From: Pseudomonas sp. PSKL.D1
GTDB lineage: Bacteria > Pseudomonadota > Gammaproteobacteria > Pseudomonadales > Pseudomonadaceae
DNA length: 64,000 bases
Assembly: GCF_028898945.1 (NCBI RefSeq)
Contig: NZ_CP118607.1
Span: forward strand, 1,846,001-1,910,000
Direction: 5' to 3'
Part shown: positions 37,513 to 45,347 of the stretch, piece after piece
Position numbering within the stretch: position 1 is the first letter of the stretch
Layout: each line of letters begins with the position of its first letter
Notes under the pieces: generated by a model
The model's input: the letters and a program-made list of their open reading frames with translations, nothing else
What the model was told of the DNA's origin: nothing
The model's database searches: none
Position numbers and translations under genes: made by a program

Positions 37513-39348
37513 TCACTCCCGGCGCGCGAACTCCGTCGCTTCGCGCCCATCGGCATTCAACTGGTACACGCGCGCAGGCCGCCCCTGCTCATCAAAAAAC
37601 ACCCGCCCCAGCCCCGCGCTGTTCCAAAGCCGCTCCCCGGCCATGCTATGGCTGGGCGTGCGTGGCACCACCTCCATTTGTCGGCGCTTGGTAAACCAGT
37701 TCAGCGGTGAGCGTGGTGAATACAGCCAACGGTTCAGCCGGTCCAGCACATCCAGCAAGCGCCGCGGGAACTCGTTCTTGATGCCGCTGCTGGTGACCTG
37801 CCACAGGTGCGGGCTGCGCTGGCGATGGCGAATCAGCACTTCGTACACGAAGGAATAATGCACATCGCCCGACAGAATCACGTAATGCCCCGGCGTGCGT
37901 GAGTGGCGGAAGATGTTCAGCACCACCTGCGCGGCGCCGCGATGGGCCATCCAGTTTTCGGCGTCCACCAACAAGGGGTAGCCAAGCCAGCTGAATACCC
38001 GCTGAACCGTTTCGATCAGCTTGACCCCGAAGATCGGCGCCGGTGAAACGATGATCGCAGAAGGATGGTCCAGTAACTGCTGCTGAAGCTCGCTGAGTGC
38101 TTCCCAGTCCAGCAGGCCGGAAGGCTTGGCCAAATCGCTTTCGCTGCGCCAGCGGCGTGTGCGGGTGTCCAGCACCAGCAATGGCGGGTTGCTGGGCAAG
38201 CTGAACTGCCAGCCCTGAAAGCGCAGCAGCTCGGTAATCAGCTCATCCCGTGGCTGCTGCCATTGCCCGATCAGGCCATTGCACGCATCGGGGTCGTTGC
38301 CCCATGCCTGGCACAGCAGGTAGCCCAGCAGCGCGTTGCCGATGATGCGCCGTGAGAAGGGGTGGCCGTAAGCGGATTCTTCCCATTGTGCCGAGAGGTT
38401 CCAGTCGTCGGTGATGTCGTGGTCATCGAAGATCATCAGGCAGGGCAGGTGAGCCATTACCCGGGCCACCGGGCCAAGGTTGGCGGCAAATGCCTCGATC
38501 AGTGGCAACTCTTCCCGGTAGCGTGCCTGGCGCTGGTCGCTCAGCCCCTCCGGCATGGCCAGGTTCACCAAGGTCCAAGGCGTAGGCGACCACACCAGCA
38601 GGTACATGGCCATCACTTCGGCGAGCGTGACCAGATGGTTGTCGGCGTTGCTGGACGAAAAGATCGGCTTGCGCTTGCCACCGAAAAACCGCTCGCGCAG
38701 GGTTTCATTGGTGTGCTGGGCCGGCAGCAGGTCGGCGCGGTGGTAGTAGCAGGCCGGGTGGCGGTACAGCGCCTGGCTGTCGGGCACCACTGCGCCTTGC
38801 AGGCTTTCATCGAACAGGCCCAGGCATTCAATCAACGAATGAATGGCCCGCAGCATCGGGCCGGCGACGTCGTCGGCATAGACTTGGTCGCCCGTCATCA
38901 GCAATACCGCAGGGCGTTCTTCGGGTTGTGTGCAGGCTTGCAGCAAGCGGTCTGCGCAAAGCAGGCCGTCCGGCGCCGGGTGGTGTGGCTTGCGGCAAGA
39001 GCCGTGCAGCAACTGGTCAAGGCGCTCGCGCAGAACAAAGCTGGGTGTGTGGCTGCCCGGGTAAAGCAGGTGCGGCGCCCAACTGGCGATGCCTTGGCCG
39101 TTGATCAGCAGGTCGTATTCAAGCTCGACGTTGCTGGCTAAAGGGGCGTCGAAGTGAATGTCCAGCAAATGGACAAAGGCATGCTCACCTATCGCAATGA
39201 CTTGGCAACCCACCGTTGCCGCAGCGTCGATACTGAATTCAGGTTGCAGCGGCTGCGTTCCGACCAGCCAGATGGCCAGCCGCTGAGGTTCCAGCCGGCG
39301 CAATACCGGCCCGGCAAGAACAAGAGGCAAAGGAGTGGGGGGATTCAT
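37513..39348 (-). CDS. PhoD-like metallophosphatase family protein
   Basis: This 611-residue protein has the metal-binding motifs of the PhoD/metallophosphoesterase group: LMTGDQVYADD, IFDDHDITDDWN and LSGDVHYSFVYE. No signal peptide or Tat motif is seen at the N-terminus (MNPPTPLPLVLAGPVLRR), unlike secreted PhoD, so it is probably cytoplasmic. The substrate is unknown. The C-terminal region is unusually rich in Arg and Trp. It stands alone, followed upstream by a REP unit. Confidence 0.8.
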   Translation of the reverse strand: MNPPTPLPLVLAGPVLRRLEPQRLAIWLVGTQPLQPEFSIDAAATVGCQVIAIGEHAFVHLLDIHFDAPLASNVELEYDLLINGQGIASWAPHLLYPGSHTPSFVLRERLDQLLHGSCRKPHHPAPDGLLCADRLLQACTQPEERPAVLLMTGDQVYADDVAGPMLRAIHSLIECLGLFDESLQGAVVPDSQALYRHPACYYHRADLLPAQHTNETLRERFFGGKRKPIFSSSNADNHLVTLAEVMAMYLLVWSPTPWTLVNLAMPEGLSDQRQARYREELPLIEAFAANLGPVARVMAHLPCLMIFDDHDITDDWNLSAQWEESAYGHPFSRRIIGNALLGYLLCQAWGNDPDACNGLIGQWQQPRDELITELLRFQGWQFSLPSNPPLLVLDTRTRRWRSESDLAKPSGLLDWEALSELQQQLLDHPSAIIVSPAPIFGVKLIETVQRVFSWLGYPLLVDAENWMAHRGAAQVVLNIFRHSRTPGHYVILSGDVHYSFVYEVLIRHRQRSPHLWQVTSSGIKNEFPRRLLDVLDRLNRWLYSPRSPLNWFTKRRQMEVVPRTPSHSMAGERLWNSAGLGRVFFDEQGRPARVYQLNADGREATEFARRE

Positions 39349-39372
39349 CGACTACTCTGGTGGACACGGCAC

Positions 39373-39398
39373 CCTGTAGGAGCGGATTTATCCGCGAT
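39373..39398. repeat. Single REP unit
   Basis: CCTGTAGGAGCGGATTTATCCGCGAT is one unpaired copy of the REP, in the short gap between the PhoD-like gene and tal. A T-rich run on the minus strand follows near 39413. Confidence 0.85.
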
Positions 39399-39481
39399 AG
39401 GGCCCTCGAAATAAAAAAAACCAACAAAAACGGGCGGAAAATGCTGAACACTTCCCGCCCGCTTGGCAACCGCGATATGTG

Positions 39482-40408
39482 TCAGGCTTTGTCAGCCATC
39501 AACTTCTCCAGCTTCTCCTGGTCCCGCGCAAACTGGCGAATACCCTCGGCCAGTTTCTCGGTGCCCATGGCATCTTCGTTCATGGCCCAGCGGAACTGGC
39601 TTTCGCTCAGTTGCTGCTTGGCTTCGCCCGTATTGCCCGGCTTGAGAACACGTGGCAGCTCGCCCTGGTCATCGCTCAGCTGCTGCAGCAGTTCCGGGCT
39701 GATGGTCAGGCGGTCGCAGCCGGCCAGCTGTTCGATCTGGCCGATGTTGCGGAAGCTGGCGCCCATGACCACGGTGTTGTAGCCATTGGCCTTGTAGTAG
39801 TTGTAGATGCGGGTAACCGACTGCACGCCCGGGTCTTCGGCGCCGACATAGTCCTGACCGGTGCTTTTTTTGTACCAGTCGTAGATGCGGCCCACGAACG
39901 GCGAAATCAGGAACACCCCGGCATCGGCACAGGCCTGGGCCTGGGCGAAGGAGAACAGCAGGGTAAGGTTGGTCTGGATGCCTTCCTTTTCCAGCTGCTC
40001 GGCGGCGCGGATGCCTTCCCAGGTTGAGGCCAGCTTGATCAGCACGCGGTCCTTGCCGATGCCGGCGGCATCGTACAGCCCGATCAACTGGCGGGCCTTG
40101 CTCAGCAGCGCCGGTTCATCGAACGACAGGCGCGCATCCACCTCGGTGGAAATGCGCCCTGGAATGACCTTCAGAATGCCCGCGCCCACGGCCACCGCAA
40201 ATTTGTCGCAGGCCAGGTCGACATTGCCCTTGGCATCGCTTTTTACCTGCTTGAGCAGGTCGGCGTAGCCCGGGATGGCGGCAGCCTTGAGCAGCAGCGA
40301 CGGGTTGGTGGTGGCATCGACCGGCTTGAGGCGGGTGATGGCGTCCAGGTCCCCGGTGTCGGCGACCACGGTGGTGAACTGCTTGAGTTGTTCCAGCTTG
40401 GAAGTCAT
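39482..40408 (-). CDS. tal: Transaldolase
   Basis: This 308-residue enzyme of the pentose phosphate pathway moves a dihydroxyacetone unit between sugar phosphates. It begins [20 protein letters not shown], has [13 protein letters not shown], the Schiff-base lysine Lys125 in [13 protein letters not shown], and [13 protein letters not shown], all typical of TalB-type enzymes. The ATG at 40408 aligns with the family start; an upstream in-frame start would add 11 unlikely residues. Confidence 0.96.
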   Translation of the reverse strand: MTSKLEQLKQFTTVVADTGDLDAITRLKPVDATTNPSLLLKAAAIPGYADLLKQVKSDAKGNVDLACDKFAVAVGAGILKVIPGRISTEVDARLSFDEPALLSKARQLIGLYDAAGIGKDRVLIKLASTWEGIRAAEQLEKEGIQTNLTLLFSFAQAQACADAGVFLISPFVGRIYDWYKKSTGQDYVGAEDPGVQSVTRIYNYYKANGYNTVVMGASFRNIGQIEQLAGCDRLTISPELLQQLSDDQGELPRVLKPGNTGEAKQQLSESQFRWAMNEDAMGTEKLAEGIRQFARDQEKLEKLMADKA

Positions 40409-40528
40409 GGGCGTGCTCTGTCCTGTGCAATGACTCGACATTACCCGAGGCCCGGCAGCCGCTCAAGGGGCTGACGGAAAGGCGTCGAAAGTGAGGATTC
40501 GAGTCACCAGCCTGCGGGAGGTTCCCAA

Positions 40529-40580
40529 CTGTAGGAGCGGATTCATCCGCGATGCGCCGCGCATGCGGCGCCCGGTCTCA
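40529..40580. repeat. REP unit with appended hairpin
   Basis: A REP unit (GTAGGAGCGGATTCATCCGCGAT) is followed by GCGCCGCGCATGCGGCGC, itself a hairpin, and then CCGGTCTCA. The composite is nearly one half of the 72-bp palindrome at 27766-27837, showing that both belong to one REP subtype. It lies between tal and the 3' end of dusA. Confidence 0.75.
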
Positions 40581-40597
40581 AAGACGCCGTGTAACCC

Positions 40598-41587
40598 CTA
40601 ACGCCCCTGCATCAACTCCGCCGCCTGATCAAACACCACCAACGGCTCCGCCGCCTTGTGAATGTCCGCCGACAACAATTGCCGGAACTTGCGCGCCCCC
40701 GGGAAGCCCTGGCCCAGCCCGAGAATGTGCCGGGTGATGTGGTGCATCGCGCCGCCGCTTTCCATGTGCGCCACAATATAAGGCCGCAACTGTGCCAACG
40801 CCTCGCTACGGCTGACCACCGCCGCCTCGCTGCCAAACAGCTGCTGGTCCACTTCCGCCAGCAGGTAAGGGTTGTGATACGCCTCACGCCCCAGCATCAC
40901 CCCGTCGAAGGTCTCAAGGTGCGCCTGGCACTCGGCCAGTGTCTTGATGCCACCGTTGAGCACGATTTCCAGGTCGGGGAAGTCCGCTTTCAGCTGCGCG
41001 GCCACGTCGTAGCGCAGCGGCGGGACTTCACGGTTTTCCTTCGGCGACAGCCCTTCGAGAATCGCGATCCGCGCATGCACGGTAAAACTGCGGCACCCGG
41101 CCTCGCGCACCTGGCCCACGAAGTCGCACAGCTCGGCATAGCTGTCGCGGCCATTGATGCCGATGCGATGCTTGACCGTGACCGGCGTCGAAACCGCGTC
41201 ACGCATGGCCTTCACGCAATCGGCCACCAGCGCCGGGTGGGCCATGAGGCAGGCGCCGATCATGTTGTTCTGCACCCGGTCGCTTGGGCAGCCCACGTTG
41301 AGGTTCACCTCGTCGTAGCCGGCCTGCTCGGCCAGTTTGGCGCAGGCGGCCAGGTCGGCCGGCACGCTGCCACCCAGTTGCAGGGCCAGCGGGTGCTCGG
41401 AAGCGTCGTGGCGCAGGAAACGGTGGGCGTCGTTGTGCAGCAGGGCGCCGGTGGTGACCATTTCGGTGTAGAGCAGGGTGTGTTTGGAGAGTAGGCGCAG
41501 GAAGAAGCGGCAGTGGCGGTCTGTCCAGTCCATCATCGGCGCAACGCTGAAGCGGCGGGATGGCTCAGGGCGCGTGGTTTGTGGCAT
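40598..41587 (-). CDS. dusA: tRNA-dihydrouridine(20/20a) synthase DusA
   Basis: The 329-residue flavoenzyme reduces uridine 20 and 20a in the D-loop of tRNA. It shows FSVAPMMDWTDRHCRFFLR, the catalytic cysteine in LNVGCPSDRVQNNMIGACLM, VKHRIGI and LNGGIKTLAE. The start is taken at MPQTTRPEPSRRFSVAP; an ATG seven codons earlier is possible, and neither has a clear ribosome binding site. The tal-dusA neighbourhood matches other pseudomonads. Confidence 0.94.
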   Translation of the reverse strand: MPQTTRPEPSRRFSVAPMMDWTDRHCRFFLRLLSKHTLLYTEMVTTGALLHNDAHRFLRHDASEHPLALQLGGSVPADLAACAKLAEQAGYDEVNLNVGCPSDRVQNNMIGACLMAHPALVADCVKAMRDAVSTPVTVKHRIGINGRDSYAELCDFVGQVREAGCRSFTVHARIAILEGLSPKENREVPPLRYDVAAQLKADFPDLEIVLNGGIKTLAECQAHLETFDGVMLGREAYHNPYLLAEVDQQLFGSEAAVVSRSEALAQLRPYIVAHMESGGAMHHITRHILGLGQGFPGARKFRQLLSADIHKAAEPLVVFDQAAELMQGR

Positions 41588-41884
41588 TGAAGCTGATTCT
41601 AGTGGCATTGGGCTGTATGGCAGAATTCAGAGCTGGGAAAAAGGCCGATACGGCTGTGTGGAGTGATCCACCAGCCCGACCTGCAGAAGATGGCCTTAGG
41701 TTACCAAAACCCTCAAATCCGCGCCCGGCAATGAGCATTCCGCCGACGTAACGACCGATTTCTGTCAGCGTCCTACAAATTCACAATCAGATTTTCCCTC
41801 TAGCTTGTAGGACGTTTCTGAATCATCCTCTGCGGGCCTCCAAGCCATTGCTATGGAATTCCGAGCCCTCTAGTCTCGCCGGGT
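41588..41884. other. Intergenic region upstream of the structured leader
   Basis: No gene is seen here. It holds a 10-base inverted repeat CGTCCTACAA (41769-41778) / TTGTAGGACG (41805-41814) around 26 AT-rich bases. This is a likely promoter/operator zone for the leader and small gene that follow. Confidence 0.45.
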
Positions 41885-42059
41885 CGCTGCAAATTCAGCG
41901 GCCGGGTCTGCAAGCCCGAATCTTGGTTGGCTTCAGCTTCCATTGGCTGTGTTCAATGGTGGCTGCGTGCGGGTGGCTTTCGGGCCAGCCGGATATATGG
42001 CCTCCAAGTCCGGTCTTGCAGGCCCGCACGTAGCCGCCACCCAATCATCTGCAAGTGAT
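41885..42059 (+). ncRNA. Structured 5' leader, copy A
   Basis: Successive hairpins are CGCTG-CAAATT-CAGCG (41885-41900), CGGG...CCCG (41903-41918), CCATTG...CAATGG (41940-41959), then an outer stem GGCTGCGTGCGGG (41961-41973) pairing 12 of 13 with 42023-42035. Inside the stem are TGGCTTTCGGGCCA and two CCGG blocks (41989-41992, 42010-42013). A weak stem at 42044-42059 precedes the small gene at 42096. The same order of elements occurs in copy B at 62609-62798. I do not know a name for the motif. Confidence 0.55.
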
Positions 42060-42095
42060 CAGGCGACGGCATCACCCGAATCGATTGGAGTTGCC

Positions 42096-42353
42096 ATGCT
42101 GAAAATAGTCCCCGACCCACCATTCTCCCCCGACACCTCCCACTACCTCGAAGACACCCTGGTCGAAGCCAGCGAGCACCTGAACTGTGGCCTTGAAGTG
42201 GCTCTGCAGGCCGTCACCAAACTGCCCAAGTCTACAGCCACGGTCATGACCCTGGCCGTGATGCATGAGATGGAAGCAGTACGCACGTTGCTGGAATCGG
42301 CGATTGCGCAGGTGCAATTGAAGGGGCTGCGGCAGGTGCAGACGCTGCATTGA
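42096..42353 (+). CDS. Small DUF3077/DUF6124-like protein
   Basis: This 85-residue protein begins MLKIVPDPPFSPDTSHYLED and is mostly helical afterwards. The start has GGAG about eight bases upstream. A longer frame reading through the structured leader is not used because the IVPDPPF start is characteristic of small Pseudomonas proteins assigned to DUF3077/DUF6124. The function is unknown. The same first residues occur in the small ORF at 62839 behind a matching leader. Confidence 0.6.
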   Translation: MLKIVPDPPFSPDTSHYLEDTLVEASEHLNCGLEVALQAVTKLPKSTATVMTLAVMHEMEAVRTLLESAIAQVQLKGLRQVQTLH

Positions 42354-42423
42354 TGTGTAGGTGAGTGTGCCTGCGTGGGGCTGTGGTAGTGGCCGGGGTT
42401 TGTGGATGATGCAGCGGGTATTG

Positions 42424-42466
42424 GGGCTGCTTTGCAGCCCATCGCGGCTGAAGCCGCTCCTACAGG
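42424..42466. repeat. REP-like unit with hairpin
   Basis: GGGCTGCTTTGCAGCCC (42424-42440) is joined to ATCGCGGCTGAAGCCGCTCCTACAGG (42441-42466), a variant REP with GGCTGAAGCC in place of GGATAAATCC. It is the same hairpin-plus-REP arrangement seen after pvdL and before arsB. Confidence 0.75.
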
Positions 42467-42478
42467 GGTTCAGCGTCA

Positions 42479-42592
42479 GCCATCTACCGCGTCTTTAGCG
42501 CCGCGCAGTTGGTCTGGGCTTCGCATTACTTGTGCTCGATGGCCAAGGCGCTGATGGACGATGCGCACATGGGGTTGCGCAAGGGCGGCTGA
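42479..42592 (+). pseudogene. Possible 3' fragment of a small gene
   Basis: Directly after the REP an open frame without a start codon encodes about 37 residues containing AAQLVWASHYLCSMAKALMD and ends in TGA. Its helical pattern resembles the C-terminal ends of DUF3077/DUF6124 proteins. A REP insertion or deletion may have removed the 5' part. The rest of 42354-42689 holds nothing else I can identify. Confidence 0.28.
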
Positions 42593-42689
42593 AGAATGAT
42601 GTGAGCGGCGGCATGGAGATGGCGCAATGTCATCTCCCTGACCGCGGGAAATGCCAGGGATTTCAGGCGTCCTTGCGCTGTCTGCTTGC

Positions 42690-43124
42690 TCAATCGCTCA
42701 AACCCTTGCCACTCTCGTTGTTCCTGGTCTGTGCAGCAGCTCGTCGAGTCGTCGCGCTCGTTGCCCTGCCCGCAGACGTCCGCTTAGGGCTGGCGCCGCG
42801 TGCAGGAGATTTAGCTACAGGTGTGTGCTGCCCCAGCGGTGGCGTGTACGTGGTTGGGGCTCTCATGGTCAACCCTAAGCGGAGCCCGAATTTCCTCAAG
42901 ATGTCCTCAATGGTTGAGAGGGTAGGGTTGCCCTTGTCATTTTCAATCAGGTACAGCGCCTTGATCGACATGTTGCACATCGTGGCAAAGGTTTGCTGGT
43001 CGAAACCGGTCACCTCAAGCCGTAGTCGACGGATAGAGGCTCCCAAGGTTTCATTTCCCCGCTCATGCTGCTGCATAATGTCTTCAATAAGCTGTTTGCG
43101 ACGCTCTGGCGTGATCGCGTTCAT
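42690..43124 (-). CDS. hipB: HipB-like XRE-family antitoxin
   Basis: The 144-residue protein has a helix-turn-helix domain (TLGASIRRLRLEVTGFDQQTF, then MSIKALYLIENDKGNPTLSTI). A basic, Ala/Pro/Thr-rich tail of about 50 residues (PARGASPKRTSAGRATS) is predicted disordered and is longer than in E. coli HipB. The ATG at 43124 overlaps the hipA stop as ATGA; another ATG four codons earlier is possible. It is the likely antitoxin and repressor. Antitoxin after toxin is the reverse of the classic hipBA order. Confidence 0.75.
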   Translation of the reverse strand: MNAITPERRKQLIEDIMQQHERGNETLGASIRRLRLEVTGFDQQTFATMCNMSIKALYLIENDKGNPTLSTIEDILRKFGLRLGLTMRAPTTYTPPLGQHTPVAKSPARGASPKRTSAGRATSATTRRAAAQTRNNESGKGLSD

Positions 43125-44488
43125 CGAAGCCCCCAACTATCCAAGTGCAGGTCCAACTTGTTCAGTGGCACAGATTGGGCCTGCCTGACTTCTCCAGGAA
43201 GCTCGGTCAATAGATCCGGCAAAGCCCGGAACACTTCTGCTGCCCCGAGTAAACGCTCAAAGAGTGCGTCTGGGCTGACTAAATGCTGGAAATACCCACA
43301 GATTGCTTTCCAGTCCGGGTTTCCCTTGTTCTCGGATCTCCACTTGGTAACGCGTGTGACACCTTCCGGGTCAAGCACCATCGGCGCGAGGTCGTAGATC
43401 GGTGCCAGCTCAAATTTGCCTCGATATCTGGAAATGGCCGTATTACGTCCATGGTTGTCCGAGTTTCCGAGGATACGGTTAAGCAGGTCGCGCCTCAGGT
43501 ACTCGAAAACCAGCTCTTCGAGTTCGTCCTTCTGCCCATTCCTGACCCATAGACTGATCAGGTTGTTGATAACGTCCTCATGATTCATCTTCGAACCGGG
43601 AACCGTATTCCCACAGACCGAATAGATTGACTCGATGGGTATCCTTTCCACTTCACCCTGAGTAATTCTTCGATCAAAGCGTGGCATCCATAAGCTCGGC
43701 TTCTCAGCCTCTTCAAGCACAAGCCCGTCTGTAGATACCGTGTTCAAACCCAGTTTCGAGACAGCTTTGTAGTAGTGGTATTCAGCCCGCAGGATGTTTT
43801 TGTCGCGTTCTGTAACCTGGTTGCGAGCAAACTTCACCAGCCAATGGCGGCGAGCATGCTCGTCAGGAAGCATGGCGTCGGCATAAAGAGCACCATCTGC
43901 CCCTTCAACCATGATCAGTTTCGGTGCTTCTCCTTGGGCGCCTGTAGCGCCGCCAAGCGCGGCGCCAGATTCATAGGCGTATTCCAGAAAGTCGTTGGTT
44001 CTGTCTACGACCTCCTTGCGCTGAAAGGCTTCATTGCGTGTCTCATCAATATGCTCGACAGATTCCTTCACACGCAGGTGCCCAACGGGCGATGGCGTGC
44101 AGCGGCTCAAGAGGAAAAAATCCATGTCCATCTGGTCGGGCTTTTCGCCAGAGAAGCGTTTCAATAACGACTTGCGTGCTGCGCCAGCTGGCATGATGTC
44201 GTATACAAACGGGGGGTAGCCTTTACTGTCAACGGCGTTCCAGGTCAGCGGAAGATTAACGCTGATAGCGGGTTCGAGGATCGTCTCGAGTCTATCGATG
44301 AAATCGACAAGGTAGTGTGGGTCGTAAGACACACTGCACTGAGATGCTTCCACGTTCCGAGTATCTGATGAGGAAAGCACAAGGGCATCTCGCCATTGGC
44401 CCTCAACGTGAGTCTGGATAGTGATGTGCCCCTGCATGATGCGCTTGACCCAATCGGTATTATGATGCCGGTATTGTGCGCTGATCAT
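43121..44488 (-). CDS. hipA: HipA-family serine/threonine kinase toxin
   Basis: This 455-residue protein has the HipA kinase core: a Gly-rich loop (SGAALGGATGAQGEAPKL, 174-191), catalytic GNSDNHGRN at 341-349 with Asp344, and metal-binding Asp366 in IYDLAPM. E. coli HipA phosphorylates glutamyl-tRNA synthetase and causes persistence; the target here is unknown. It is the first gene of the pair, translationally coupled to hipB. Base composition is lower in GC than its neighbours, consistent with acquisition. Confidence 0.8.
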   Translation of the reverse strand: MISAQYRHHNTDWVKRIMQGHITIQTHVEGQWRDALVLSSSDTRNVEASQCSVSYDPHYLVDFIDRLETILEPAISVNLPLTWNAVDSKGYPPFVYDIMPAGAARKSLLKRFSGEKPDQMDMDFFLLSRCTPSPVGHLRVKESVEHIDETRNEAFQRKEVVDRTNDFLEYAYESGAALGGATGAQGEAPKLIMVEGADGALYADAMLPDEHARRHWLVKFARNQVTERDKNILRAEYHYYKAVSKLGLNTVSTDGLVLEEAEKPSLWMPRFDRRITQGEVERIPIESIYSVCGNTVPGSKMNHEDVINNLISLWVRNGQKDELEELVFEYLRRDLLNRILGNSDNHGRNTAISRYRGKFELAPIYDLAPMVLDPEGVTRVTKWRSENKGNPDWKAICGYFQHLVSPDALFERLLGAAEVFRALPDLLTELPGEVRQAQSVPLNKLDLHLDSWGLR

Positions 44489-44864
44489 TGATTTTCAGCA
44501 ATATAATTCTGGTTATCACGGAATATGGCGTTAAATAGGTAATACAATGCCGATTATCCCCCGCCTGCAGAAATGTACGCCATTGCTCTAAAAGCCACAT
44601 CGGCCATTGGCGATGCCCGTAGCTAACGCCCCACATTCCACGTCGGTTTCAGCACACCCCTGGTCGCTCCCACACAGCGCCACCCCCAAACAAGTGCCAT
44701 GCTTGTTGGATGCCCATGCCCCAGTGCGCGCAGACGCACGGCCATCGGCAAGGAGGCTACCGGTAACCACGCACCCGTGACGTGGCCGGTGTGCCACAGC
44801 AGAACACGCCGGTGACCTGCCCCCATAACAATTCAGGCAGGGCCGTGATGCCGAGGTCCGCTGT
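44489..44864. other. Intergenic region between hipA and fdsG
   Basis: The left 80 bases are AT-rich and should hold the divergent hipA promoter. The right part is GC-rich; a bulged hairpin (ACCGG...CCACG / CGTGG...CCGGT, 44759-44790) lies 75 bases before fdsG and may belong to its leader. I do not recognise a riboswitch. Confidence 0.4.
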
Positions 44865-45347
44865 ATGCCTGATGAATTGCTGCACCTGCCCGAGATCCAG
44901 CGCATCCTGGAACGCGACAAAGCCACCCCCGGTGCGCTGTTGCCGATCCTTCACGCCATTCAAAACAGCATCGGCTTCATCCCCGATGCGGCCGTCCCCG
45001 AAATTGCCCACGCCCTTAACCTCAGCCTGGCCGAAGTGTGTGGGGTGATCAGCTTCTACCACGACTTGCGCACCGCGCCGCCAGCCAGGCATACCCTGCG
45101 CCTGTGCCGCGCCGAGTCCTGCCAGAGCCGGGGCAGCGAGGCCTTGGCCAGGCAACTGCGTGAGCAACTGGCACTGGATGACCACGGCACCAGCGCCGAC
45201 GGTGCCATCAGCCTGCGCCCGGTGTATTGCCTGGGCGCCTGCGCCTGTTCGCCGGCCCTTGAACTGGATGGCCAGCTACACGCGCGGCTGACGCCCGAGC
45301 GGCTGCGGGCGCTGGTGAACGGTTGCCTGGAGGAAACGCCATGCTGA
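44865..45347 (+). CDS. fdsG: NAD-dependent formate dehydrogenase, gamma subunit
   Basis: This 160-residue NuoE-like protein carries a thioredoxin-fold 2Fe-2S cluster. The ligands are in CRAESCQSRG and in VYCLGACACSPALEL. It belongs to the soluble FdsGBAD complex that oxidises formate with NAD in the cytoplasm. The stop overlaps the fdsB start by seven bases. It is first in the operon. Confidence 0.9.
   Translation: MPDELLHLPEIQRILERDKATPGALLPILHAIQNSIGFIPDAAVPEIAHALNLSLAEVCGVISFYHDLRTAPPARHTLRLCRAESCQSRGSEALARQLREQLALDDHGTSADGAISLRPVYCLGACACSPALELDGQLHARLTPERLRALVNGCLEETPC

Noticed and set aside
42532..43188. 218-codon plus-strand frame across hipB
   Set aside because: It lies opposite a gene with a clear helix-turn-helix domain and has no recognisable domain of its own.
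44501..44526. Hip-type operator upstream of hipA
   Set aside because: ATAATTC and GGAATAT form only a weak inverted repeat, and the known TATCC-N8-GGATA pattern is absent.
44489..44864. Molybdenum-cofactor riboswitch before fdsG
   Set aside because: I could not match the conserved Moco motif; only an ordinary bulged hairpin was found.
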